This document shows, piece by piece, positions 32,401 to 40,822 of a stretch of 64,000 nt of DNA (the first letter of the stretch is position 1; each line of letters opens with the position of its first letter). The notes beneath the pieces were generated by a model. It was not told where the DNA came from. It did no database searches and was given only the letters and a program-made list of their open reading frames with translations. The translations under genes were made by a program, and so were the position numbers. Source of the DNA: Schizochytrium sp. TIO01. Its lineage: Eukaryota; Sar; Bigyra; Thraustochytrida; Thraustochytriidae. The DNA lies in NCBI GenBank assembly GCA_004764695.1, contig SMSO01000031.1:3953048-4017047 (forward strand), in the 5' to 3' direction.

Positions 32401-33613
32401 GTCTCGACTTCTTCACAAAGTCGAACAGCATTTTTCTTTTCATGCTGATCATGTGCCCAAAAGAGAAGAATCCAAGCTGCAAAAACAGTTCACGCAAATC
32501 AATCCGATAAGATTGCATTCTCAGCTAACTCAGCAATTTAAACCCATGAGGAAGCCGACAATACAAGCTCAGCCAGATCCAATATTAACAACAAAGTGGC
32601 AGTCTAGACAAGTAGAGCAATCCGAACCTCAATCTCAATTACAAAACACAGCTGAACAACAAGATTTACAGAAAGATGACGTCGAGGCCGAAAACGAAAG
32701 CATTGACATTAGCACAAATGATCGGCATACCAAAGGACTCCTTGCTTCTGGTACTATTTTTACAATGTCTCTTTTGGATGCACTCTTAGCGCAGTCGTTT
32801 TATAACCCCAGAATACTGAGTACAATCGAAAGACTCATTGCTGGAGAACCCAAGGCGGATCGGTTGAACCAAACCTGGAGAGATATATTTGGTGATGCAG
32901 AGTCTAGCCTATTGCATCTTGTTCCAGTTCCAGAGGATTTTATCGAAGACCTTTATGGCAATGTTTTCCGCTACTTTTGTCTTGAAAAGGGAATGCTTCC
33001 AGTCGGCATCGCTCGTGGCGTTGCAGCAAAGCGTGCTGGTATTAGCAACCTCGGTAATCGGCATCGATACGTTTTGACTAACCCTGAGGCCGATACAGTT
33101 TTGCACAGACACGACAAGGTTTACGTACTTTCTTTGGTGGAACCTGAGCAGCCAAAACTAGGAAACGGCATGTTTGATTTAATCAGTGTGCTCAAACAGG
33201 GCGGGGGACAGCCAAATCAGAAAGATAGGATCATGGACATGAAATCACTTGCTTCAGATATGTTAGAGGAGGGAAACGAAGATGATGATGAAGAAGAACA
33301 CAAAGAAGAGAGTGAGTTTGATCCAGAGGTCGTTGCTAGCGAAGACTCAGCTATACCATTCATGCCAAATAGCAGCAACAATGTTGCAAAAACGCTGGCC
33401 TTTGGTGTGAAGATAGGAGTGAACAATGTCTCGAACGATGTTTCCAGGCTTGGAGAAACAACTTCTCCAGCTGAATTCTATAATTTGCGACTTGAGGAGT
33501 TTGGTGCACGTGAAAGTAGCGTCACAAATGCTGAAGGAATCGCGACTATTGAGCCGGAGATCCGCCAGTCTGAAAACCTGGATGCAATGAAAAAGTTAAG
33601 CTTTCTAGACTAA
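29465..33613 (+). CDS. voltage-gated potassium channel with tandem RCK domains (BK/Slo-like)
   Basis: This 1382-residue plasma-membrane-type channel starts with ATG. After a disordered N-terminus come S1 (about 131-152), S2 (160-182), S3 (190-212) and S4 (221-243) with Arg at every third position (225, 228, 231, 234, 237, 240, 243). S5 (256-277), a pore helix, the filter TVGFGD (305-310) and S6 (319-341) follow. RCK1 begins at about 362 (HVLVLGDTHADGALKFLQEF). It is followed by a BK-type alpha-subunit segment (CLCPGIATFVSNLVISLDDD, with WQKEY and YFEDLALAVYMETRTLIIGLE further on). RCK2 begins at about 834 (GHIVFIGSTADFS). RCK domains gate the pore in response to Ca2+, Na+, Mg2+ or pH. The filter is GFG, not the GYG of animal BK. 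I see no clear poly-Asp calcium bowl in RCK2; an acidic run near 1258-1275 lies after it. There is no obvious S0 helix. Confidence 0.94.
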   Translation: MSWTPTQKSKRRERHLSSFANLDDTSNWEGSPLASLISPQGKGFPRDPNESVRLRDSIFSRKNSNPGGRTSFGWRRKAPADKIDVQDSVLSDDDALDDISMQMGRTENDALIRMPLQIQIRNYLATSTLGVAIDVLSSALSVIACLLYVWSTYEPTLEVTFLYAESGICLFFLFEYILRFYVTRNRILYMISWLSIIDILTITPVIVDIVLHISSTAQGSISVLRLVRILRVLRIVRMLRIHRMFTYFTTEVMRETARFILNMLSITFITAACIHAFENSVRERLYVEDLTFHDSYYFTIVTVSTVGFGDIKPYAGASRVFITVVIIISLVYIPMSTNTLIRLLSEDSMYRIRKYRPRMAKHVLVLGDTHADGALKFLQEFFHPDHGGQVEVHVVFLMESLPSVELKTVIESQRYEGSVTYLQGSAHSVEDLDRAHAWDAVACFILARKFTIDEREVDRSTMMIALAIKQYHQEVLGSEIQLCLQLIRPESQRQYMIAFKQKPVAQENNRQPSLRNLLRKDQPSACFKPKEFTDPYGNLRSVGPSKIQTKQTAPRASVNRQDVVLCTNLIKMQLMAKHCLCPGIATFVSNLVISLDDDLVDRQGGALPPWQKEYNAGCDFELYRTKLTSAFSNLYFEDLALAVYMETRTLIIGLEISAAVQSDDGSIDVVSRLLLNPVGFVIPKSNDCSVHAVVLAEDRVSANLDSWKSRSAEPANRVVGVVGSAFYNFGASASPYDSVKSNKSSNSFKTNQAQYRASSIAELVERYNPSNQRPGNLFKSEKSNYSETFSSNRSARKIENSKYKRHEKSFAKASASLRAAKIHTHLSMEKPDVKGHIVFIGSTADFSAFMAILRDQGGSHRDKEVVILGKTPPTVQTWISLPEEGRNVFLVEGSPLDTHDLKRAGVDYASCAVVCTTQGQMKQAGQALFSSNPHDDSEALAVADADAIFAHQGILRLNPEIEIITEVVNTENVIFLETKSRLLHKVEQHFSFHADHVPKREESKLQKQFTQINPIRLHSQLTQQFKPMRKPTIQAQPDPILTTKWQSRQVEQSEPQSQLQNTAEQQDLQKDDVEAENESIDISTNDRHTKGLLASGTIFTMSLLDALLAQSFYNPRILSTIERLIAGEPKADRLNQTWRDIFGDAESSLLHLVPVPEDFIEDLYGNVFRYFCLEKGMLPVGIARGVAAKRAGISNLGNRHRYVLTNPEADTVLHRHDKVYVLSLVEPEQPKLGNGMFDLISVLKQGGGQPNQKDRIMDMKSLASDMLEEGNEDDDEEEHKEESEFDPEVVASEDSAIPFMPNSSNNVAKTLAFGVKIGVNNVSNDVSRLGETTSPAEFYNLRLEEFGARESSVTNAEGIATIEPEIRQSENLDAMKKLSFLD

Positions 33614-34304
33614 ATTTGAGCAGTTGTAATAAATTGCCAACCTGTAGAGAAAGAAATGTATTTGATGCCAATGTTGTTAGTTTGTAACATCTATCGCAAA
33701 TTTGTCTTAAAAAATTGTCCTTTGAACCAACATTTCAATTAATGCCAGAAATCTTGTAGAATAACGAAATGAATTTAAAGGAATATATTTTACAGATTGA
33801 ACACATCTCCAGAAATGACAAATAAGGTATGTGTGCAGCTTGCCTTCAAGTTTGCGGAAATCAAGATACTGATTCATCTTGACCAGTTATCGAGGAGCTT
33901 TTGAAGACTGGTCGCATGCTGCATCTGGATAAATTAGCTTTCGTGCGTTGTTGTGTTTCATTTCCCTTCATTTCTTCCATGTCCTCCATGTCCTTCATTT
34001 TCCCATTTTCTGTTCGTACTGTTTGATTCGGGTACTTAAACCGATGGTCGCGATAGACGTATACTTGGTATCCAGGTAGGTAGGACCTTCTGCAGCAAAC
34101 CAAAAATTAGAAAGTGACTTTTTGATGCATCATCTCATCATGTCTCAGCGTGATGGCTGTCTGACTCTCCGAATAGTGTGCCTTTTGCAGCCTTCGTCGG
34201 GATAGCTTAGCACTTCAATGAAGAGGACAGAACGACAACGCCGAGCTGCGCTGTGCACCCAGTGAGGCCTAGGAAGAGAGAGAGCTGAGTCAGCTCCATT
34301 AGTC

Positions 34305-34360
34305 GGTGGGTGGGTAGGTAGGTAGGTAGGTAGGTAGGTAGGCAGGTAGGTAGGTAGGTA
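34305..34360 (+). repeat. (TAGG)n tetranucleotide array
   Basis: This is a tandem GGTA/GGTG repeat with one CAGG variant. It is one of several TAGG-type tracts in the spacers of this window. Confidence 0.97.
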
Positions 34361-34759
34361 CTAGGTACACCATTAGGAACAGAACATTTAATTTTCGAGA
34401 ACAAAGTAATGAAGCCTCAAAGTATAAAAAGTTTTCCAAAGCGATTTATTTCCCTCTAGCTAAACATACCTATTTGGTGTTTTACCTGCCATCTTAGAAG
34501 ACATTTGCAGAGTGAAACGAAAGCTGAGCAGAGCGCCTGAAGACGTTTCCAAGATGCCCCTATGCGAAGCAGTTGCATCAGCAAATCCCATGGAACTTGC
34601 AAACACTCTGCTTCCCTGTAGAGATCTAATACCGAGCTTCAAACTCGAGAACTTTTGCTGGGCTCTGCTCGTCGAACTAGATCATCGTCCATCTGGTGGC
34701 CCGGTATGGTTCCCCTTCTTTGGTTAGCATGTCTGCTGTCTTCTTGGTCGCCTTGAAGT

Positions 34760-34792
34760 AGATTGGCAGCAGATTGGCAGCAGATTGGCAGC
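34760..34792 (+). repeat. three perfect copies of an 11-bp unit
   Basis: The unit AGATTGGCAGC occurs three times head to tail without mismatch. It lies in non-coding DNA upstream of the C2-REEP gene. Confidence 0.97.
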
Positions 34793-35016
34793 ACCCCAGC
34801 CTTTCGGTTCCCGGTGCAATGCGAAGTCGTGCTTGCTCAGCTCCCGAGAAGCGAACGACGCCGATCTTTGAGCGAGGAGCCTTTCCTTCAACCCTGAGCT
34901 CGCTCCAGGGAAGATCACTAAGCCCGCTTCACGTTGATTCTGTATTATTCGAAGATGGAGGCAAACTCAGAGCCGGGAATGAATGGTCTTCATCCCAAAG
35001 GCCTCTTCGTAGCATT

Positions 35017-35048
35017 TGTCTGTCCGTCTGTCTGTCTGTGCAGACAGA
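35017..35048 (+). repeat. (CTGT)n tract closed by a hairpin
   Basis: Five CTGT-type units run into TG and then CAGACAGA, so TCTGTCTG can pair with CAGACAGA across a two-base gap. The tract is also complementary to the CAGA array at 35773-35806. Confidence 0.9.
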
Positions 35049-35478
35049 TGTGAAGATCGTGGCACGTGCAAGTCGTGCATTGGACGGCTTCGCGAGCAGG
35101 CTACGAAGCATGTCTCTCTCTCTGCTCTGCTCAGGATCTAACAATTCACAGAGATCACGAGGTCGGCCCTAGAAGCTCGTGCGATCTCAGGAATACGTCG
35201 GCCCTCAGCAAACTTGAAGCTGCGGAGCGATTGATTGCCGCCGTCGGCAAAGGCGCACACCGTCGCACACCCTTGGGAACTCGGCTCTGAATATCTCAAG
35301 ACGCAGCGGCATTGGAGCTGCAAGTGCTGCTTCGCTGCTTTGCTCTTGCGAGAAGGAGGACAACGCCATTCTCGTTGTGGCAGTGCCGCTGTTTGTTGCC
35401 CGTGCCGCCACGGACCCAGCGCACCGCCGCTCGAAGAGCAAAATGCCTGAGCGAATGGATAGATGGGTACGTAGGCGC

Positions 35479-35500
35479 CACTCACTCACTCACTCACTCA
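35479..35500 (+). repeat. (CTCA)n tract
   Basis: This tandem CACT/CTCA repeat is 22 bases long and perfect. Confidence 0.95.
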
Positions 35501-35772
35501 CGCACTCTATTGCCACTCGAAATCAAGATTTCGAGTCCACAAACCCAGGAGAATAGAGTCGCCGAAAGGGAGGAAGGGAGAGGCGGCGGCGGTAGGCACA
35601 TTGTATTCTGCCTCTTGGTTCAGACTCTTTGCTCAGATTCTCTGGGATGGAGATATGGGATCCACTGCCTAGCTAACCTGCAGTTCTTTCTGCATTGCGA
35701 GCCTCAAGTACAACTTGACAGTTGGTGGCAAGCAAGCTGGGAACTGGCTACCTGGCCACCTAGCTAGCTGCC

Positions 35773-35805
<33 letters not shown>

Positions 35806-35806
35806 T
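35773..35806 (+). repeat. (CAGA)n tetranucleotide array
   Basis: This perfect ACAG/CAGA array has about eight copies. It is the reverse complement of the CTGT tract about 730 bases upstream. Confidence 0.97.
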
Positions 35807-36016
35807 AAAAGCCCACCAGCGGAGGTGCGTATGTCGTTCGAGATCGCCGACGCTGGTGCTCTTGAGGTTCTTTCGTTTGGAGGCACGCCTACAGAATGAA
35901 TGAGCGTATAGAGTAGGTGGGCGGTAACAGTGCCTAGTGCCTTCCTAGGCTACGAAGAAAGAAGACGAGAGACTCACTCACTCAGTCTGAGTGATTGATT
36001 CATTGATTTGCAGGAA

Positions 36017-36070
36017 CGAAAGAAAGAGAGAAAGAGAGAAAGAAAGAAAGAGAGAAAGAAAGAAAGAAAG
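36017..36070 (+). repeat. GAAA/GAGA purine repeat
   Basis: This tract mixes GAAA and GAGA units and lies about 120 bases upstream of the first coding exon of the C2-REEP gene, probably in its 5' UTR or core promoter. Confidence 0.9.
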
Positions 36071-36187
36071 CCTAAGAGGTTCGCTGCGGCACGCGCGGAA
36101 CAGGTGCGGCAGAACCTCAAGACAGAAGAAGGGAAGAGGCGCAGCAGCAGAGGCAGGGAGGCAGGAGGGCCGCTCAGGCACGCGAAA

Positions 36188-38628
36188 ATGGTGTCCCCGT
36201 CGGCCTGCGCGACACTGCGAGTGACAGGTGAGTACTGCAGGGTTAGAGCTTCGGTTGAATGAGGTGCCGAGAGAACGATGAAATGGACACAGATTCAGTC
36301 ATTTCGTTTCGAACGATGAGAGAGAAGAGAGAGCTAGCTTCCTTTCGGCTTGCAAACTCAAGTTGCTCGATCTGTTTGTTGCCTTGCTTCAAGCAGAGCT
36401 TGCTTGATTTCGGGTAGATTTCATGATGTTCTTGATTTCTATTTAGCAGCCTGAGGGCCGAGCAGGACGATCAGCCTTTTCAGCTTATTCGTAGGAAAGG
36501 CTTGTGTTTTTTGTGTGTCTTGAAAAAAAATGAAAAATGGTGTCTTGATTTTCGAGTTGTTAAACCTTGAACACGAGAAGCATCATTTTAGGTCTTTGGA
36601 GTGAGTATGGTTCTACGAGTATGCGCGTGGTGCAGCGTGTGCGGGAAGAATGGCGTGGAAGCAAGCACACTCTTCTCTTTCTGACTAGCAGACTCAGGAC
36701 AACCTAATGTGTGTGCATTCGTGTGCGGAATAGTGATTAAGCATTTGGTAGTGTCGAGTTGGGGTGAAATTGGCATGCACATGCACGAATGAGAGCATAG
36801 AAAAACTGACAAAGTACGGTACGTGCTGATGTGTTTTGTTATCGTGACTGGTCTTCCCTCGCTCCCAAATGGAGTTGGTTTCTTGTGTACTCGTGGCGCA
36901 CTACGACATTGGTATCTGATGGCTACATCGATGCCGTGAATTCACTCACCTGTGAAATGTTTAGCGAAACGAGCGGAAAACCTCAAGAATTTGCAGACAA
37001 TAATCGATCAAGATCCCTTTGTGAGACTAACAATTCTTCCGTGGGGGGATTCGGAGGAAACCAAGGCTGCTAGTGGTACTGATCCAGAATGGAAGGCCAA
37101 ACACCGACCAGTAATCGAACTTCCATACCCGGGACGGCCTGTTCCACCTGAAAAGGCAGAGCTCCTAGTAGAAGTCTACGACGCAGAGGTAACTCGAGCA
37201 GACCGTATTATTGGCAGTGCCACCGTTGACCTTGCGGACGAATTGCGTAAATCTGCTCTCGAAGAGCCACACGAGATTTCTTTGGAGCTCTCAGACCCCA
37301 AAGGGAAAAGCGCCGGCACCGTATATCTTGACTTCGAAGTCATCATGCGCGGTACATTTGATGTCACGGTTAACTCGGGTCACAACCTAAAAAATATCCA
37401 TACTGTTATGGATCAGAACCCATACGTACGTATTACCTTCCTACCTGTTGCTGAAGGCGCAGAAAAACAGGTGTTCTCCACCAAGTCGGCCAGTGGCGCT
37501 AATCCGGTTTGGACCAAGAAGAATGTCCTTACATTTGAGTACGATGGAGAGGAAAAGCCTCGTCTTCTTGTTGAGGTCTTCGATGACGAGCTCTTTCAGA
37601 AGGATCGCCTTGTTGGCACGGCCGCGGTTGATCTTATCAAACGCGTCCTCAATAACGGCCCGGGTTCACGCGAGGTGAAAAAGGAGCTCATAGTTGAGCT
37701 TGTCGATGAGGAGTTTGTTTCTGCAGGTAGGCTTGACCTAACCGTACACTTTGTTAACGAGGCCTGGGATGACTCCAAGCCAATTCTCCGCGCTCTCTCG
37801 TCCAAGGAGCTCCATGTTGCGGATCTCAACGCTATGAGTGGGTCTGAAATTTGGGATGAGCTACGCCGTGTTTTTTTTCAAATTGAGAGCGAAGTAAGTT
37901 GCACGTTTTCATGTAAGAGTATAAGAAAGAGGAAGAGAGTCGAAGAGAATTCTGGAAATGGTACATTGCTTAAGCTTTATGCATTCACAACATGTATTTT
38001 CCGTTTCTTATTTGCAATGCGAATTTCGAAGGTTTGATGAAATAAACGCTTTTACTAACAGTCATTCGGGCAAAAATTTCTCTGTAGCTGGAAAACTCTG
38101 CGCCAGGATTCTTGAACGAGTTTGTAAGGCCCGGTCTCTCTTTAAGTGGGCTCTTTGCAATCATGTGGCTCTTTCTGGGCATGGCTGGCATGTATATCTT
38201 CATCAAACACGGTGCCAAGCTCTTGAGCCTTTGCGTAGGTGTACTTTATCCTTGCTATGCTTCTTTCAAAGCTATCGAAACCGAAGGCAAGGACGATGAC
38301 ACCCAGTGGCTTACTTACTGGATGATTTTTGGGACAAGTATGATTCTCGAAGAGACGGCCCTTAAAGGTCCCAGCAATGCTTCAACCTGGTCTTTTTTTT
38401 ATTTGCAAGATGGCCTTTCTTATTTGGCTCGCCTCACCAAAGTATCAAGGCGCTGCGTTTTTATACAAGCGGTTCGTTGCCCCTCTTTTGCGGAAATATG
38501 AAAGCCACATTGATAAGCGTATCAAGTCAGCTAGGCGCGCTGTAAAGGAGATCGACGAGCGCGTGCGTCTTGAACCTTCCGCTGTGCACAGCGATGATAG
38601 TGACGCAAGCGATGACGAAGACCATTGA
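36188..38628 (+). CDS. C2-C2-REEP/HVA22 membrane protein (three exons, one frame break)
   Basis: Exons: 36188-36227, 36965-37893 and 38088-38628. Exon 1 (ATG, ending TLRVT plus one base) joins exon 2 to give ATLRVTAKRAENLKNLQTII. This aligns residue for residue with the start of the second C2 domain (GTFDVTVNSGHNLKNIHTVM), which supports the splice. C2A spans about residues 10-138 and C2B about 143-275. The putative Ca2+-loop acidic residues are only partly kept (DQDPF and YDAEV in C2A, DQNPY and FDDE in C2B). Exon 3 encodes a hydrophobic segment (LFAIMWLFLGMAGMYIFI) and then the TB2/DP1/HVA22 signature (VLYPCYASFKAIETEG, WLTYWMIFG, and after the break FLIWLASPKYQGAAFLY and FVAPLL). REEP/HVA22 proteins shape tubular ER, and C2 domains bind membranes. 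An ER-shaping or contact-site role is inferred. The frame shifts by one at an eight-T run (38393-38400), where one T fewer restores the family pattern. Confidence 0.85.
36228..36964 (+). other. first intron of the C2-C2-REEP gene
   Basis: This 737-base intron has a GTGAGT donor and a TTTAG acceptor and interrupts a codon after its first base. The spliced product restores the missing first strand of C2A, which matches C2B. Confidence 0.82.
37894..38087 (+). other. second intron of the C2-C2-REEP gene
   Basis: This 194-base phase-0 intron has a GTAAGT donor and a TTTCTCTGTAG acceptor. It separates the C2 part from the REEP part. Without it the frame runs into a non-REEP sequence and stops. Confidence 0.88.
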
Positions 38629-39302
38629 TTTCTTACAATGGTTTCATCGATTTGTGTCTTGTAAGTCTTGTGTTGTGATGCTTCCGTCAAATTGAACATG
38701 AATTCCACCACTTGCTGTACAACCATCTATACACTTCTGTTTCTCAGGGAGAAAGAGCAGCATGGACACATGTTTTTAACGCACTCTTCATGTCAGCTTT
38801 GGTAAACAACTCGCGAAAAAACAACACTGGGAAGCAGCTCTCCTTCGCTATTATATTAGGGGAATTAAAAAAAGAAAATACCTTTATGTTTGTCTTCTTT
38901 AATTTGTTCTTCGGCGCTGTAACGCGATTATCTCATTCATTCGTGGAGATCCCTAGCAGTCAAGGCTTATAGTCTCACTTTTGAGACACATGAAAGTACA
39001 TACTAGTACCCACTATTCATAGGTAATAGTTACAAAATTTCAGAAAAACGTGCTTGGCCAGTTGAATACACCACCGTTATGATTTTTTGCTTACAAGTAT
39101 ACTTTTTCAAGTACCTACTATGAGACAATATTTTTTTAAAATAAATCCTGCAGTGCAAGTCTATCTCACGCGCTCTTGTGGACGAATGCAAAATCCTGTT
39201 CCCTGGATGCTTTCTCTGTTTTGTCATTAATGCTTAAAAAGCCCACAGGCAGGGTTTAGGTAAAAATCGAATAGTTATATTTTTTGTTGCCACAAGCTTG
39301 TC
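38629..39302. other. spacer between co-directional genes
   Basis: This 674-base AT-rich spacer contains the 3' UTR of the C2-REEP gene and the promoter of the PH-domain gene. No gene was recognised. Confidence 0.55.
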
Positions 39303-40442
39303 ATGCAGCGCAAACTCAAGCCCGCGTTGAGCAGCGCGGAAGATGACGAGGACGAATATGGCACTACGCGAAGCAAGCAAGTGGATAATAGCTTACCCCG
39401 GAACTGGCTAAGTGCTACAGGAGTTTACTTGCCTGCAGGGGTATCGTTCTCAGAGCAATCTCTATCGAACCTGCGCACTTCGAGCTATATGTCAAGCGAT
39501 CAAGAAATGGGCGAAGACGACAGTTATCTCGGGGCAGGCGCACCTCAGGGCTTCAATGGCAAGATTGAGGGATGGGTGCAAGCATCTGTGGGGAGCTGTG
39601 GACACCATTGTCTCAAGGATCGCCAGGAAGACATCCTGGAGAGATTGCCAGTTGCAGATGAGTCGTGGAAACTTTGCTTAGCTCAGCTTGACGCGCTCAA
39701 TCTCAACTTGTATGAAGAAAATCAAAACTTGTGGCTTCGCTGTGATGTATATGATGCTGGCAGATCTGTGACTAGCGCACAACCCGAAGTACTGACATTC
39801 ACTTTTACAGATGGCCTTGGACGCAGGAAACGAGTGTTTCTTAAACTCAGATCTGAAAAGTCTTGTTACCTCTGGATCGAGGCCCTCTATCAAGCACGGG
39901 CTTGCAGACGCACGTGGACTTTAACACCTTACCCAAATCTGGAAATGGGTCTTTGCTGTTGTGCATTTGGTAACAATATCCTTTCACATATATTTTGGTT
40001 TGTGGTATGCAACTTTACTAATGTAATGTTCGACCTAAGCGATTTACTGTGGACTCTCTTTTTCGATATTGCGAAAGAGCCCAATGACGAACCCCGCAGA
40101 CGCTTGCAAATCGAGATCTCGTTTATTAATAATGGTGTTCTGCTGATTGCTTCATTCTGCATGCTAGCTGTACTTTATAGCTCACAACGACCTATGCATG
40201 TTGTGCTACGCCGAACTCGAATTCTTTGTTTTGCTCTAGCATTGGCTTTCCTTGGTGAAATTATTGTGAGTTTAGTGAGCCTTGGTGAGCATGATGAATT
40301 CTCACGGGCCATGCAGAAGCGACTACTCTCAGTGGTAGATGTAATGCTTTTTGTCACTTGGCTCAACGGGGCATATTTATGTACTCGTGGTCTTGCTATA
40401 TTAAAACAAGACATTACTGATATGTCTTTGTGCCATGTCTAG
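39303..40442 (+). CDS. PH-domain protein with four predicted membrane helices
   Basis: This 379-residue protein starts with ATG and has no introns. After an acidic disordered N-terminus, residues about 85-198 look like a pleckstrin-homology domain: a GKIEGWVQASVG start, SWKLCLAQLDALNLNLYEEN in the middle, and the C-terminal helix with the invariant Trp (CYLWIEALYQA). Hydrophobic segments at about 226-254, 277-293, 306-327 and 341-360 suggest four membrane spans. PH domains commonly bind phosphoinositides, so this could be an integral membrane protein that also reads lipid identity. No specific family was recognised. The basic lipid-contact residues of the PH domain are not obvious, so lipid binding is unproven. 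It converges on the RING-CH gene. Confidence 0.8.
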   Translation: MQRKLKPALSSAEDDEDEYGTTRSKQVDNSLPRNWLSATGVYLPAGVSFSEQSLSNLRTSSYMSSDQEMGEDDSYLGAGAPQGFNGKIEGWVQASVGSCGHHCLKDRQEDILERLPVADESWKLCLAQLDALNLNLYEENQNLWLRCDVYDAGRSVTSAQPEVLTFTFTDGLGRRKRVFLKLRSEKSCYLWIEALYQARACRRTWTLTPYPNLEMGLCCCAFGNNILSHIFWFVVCNFTNVMFDLSDLLWTLFFDIAKEPNDEPRRRLQIEISFINNGVLLIASFCMLAVLYSSQRPMHVVLRRTRILCFALALAFLGEIIVSLVSLGEHDEFSRAMQKRLLSVVDVMLFVTWLNGAYLCTRGLAILKQDITDMSLCHV

Positions 40443-40822
40443 CTTGTAAACCTTACTTTGCATAAAATCGCAACTCAGAGCACACCTAACACCTGATAGA
40501 ACTATTATTCCAAAAAATAGTAGATTTATGTGGAATGGAGCTGAACTGAGGTCGTTCTTAAAGAGTTTTTTTGTATTAATATTTGAGAAAGACTTATCAT
40601 TTAATTAATACGAGTCACACATTGAACTGCAACATAGATGATGTAGAACCTGCTACATCAAGACAGGCGCAAAAAAAGAGGGGTAAAAGGAGGAGTATAT
40701 ACTATGTGTGATAGAAAGTAAAAAAGAATATTAAAAATGTTGGCGCATCTCATGCCAAATTTAATCTTTCAAGAATCGAACATTCCGGTACAACAAGCTT
40801 GAGTAGATTAGTCGGGATGAGG
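40443..40822. other. convergent 3' spacer
   Basis: This is a 380-base AT-rich spacer between the convergent PH-domain and RING-CH genes. It presumably contains both 3' UTRs. Confidence 0.6.

Larger units (their letters stand above)
33614..36187. other. 2.6-kb spacer dense in tandem repeats
   Basis: This spacer lies between the channel gene and the C2-REEP gene. It has TAGG, 11-bp, CTGT, CTCA, CAGA and GAAA repeats, listed separately. The DNA between the repeats (34800-35500) is GC-richer than the flanks and has overlapping short open frames on both strands, none recognisable. It is probably the promoter and 5' UTR region of the C2-REEP gene. Confidence 0.6.

Noticed and set aside
38338-38374. 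A 37-base intron as the explanation for the REEP frame break
   Set aside because: It has the right phase but is very short and would delete conserved REEP residues; a one-base change in the T8 run fits the family better.
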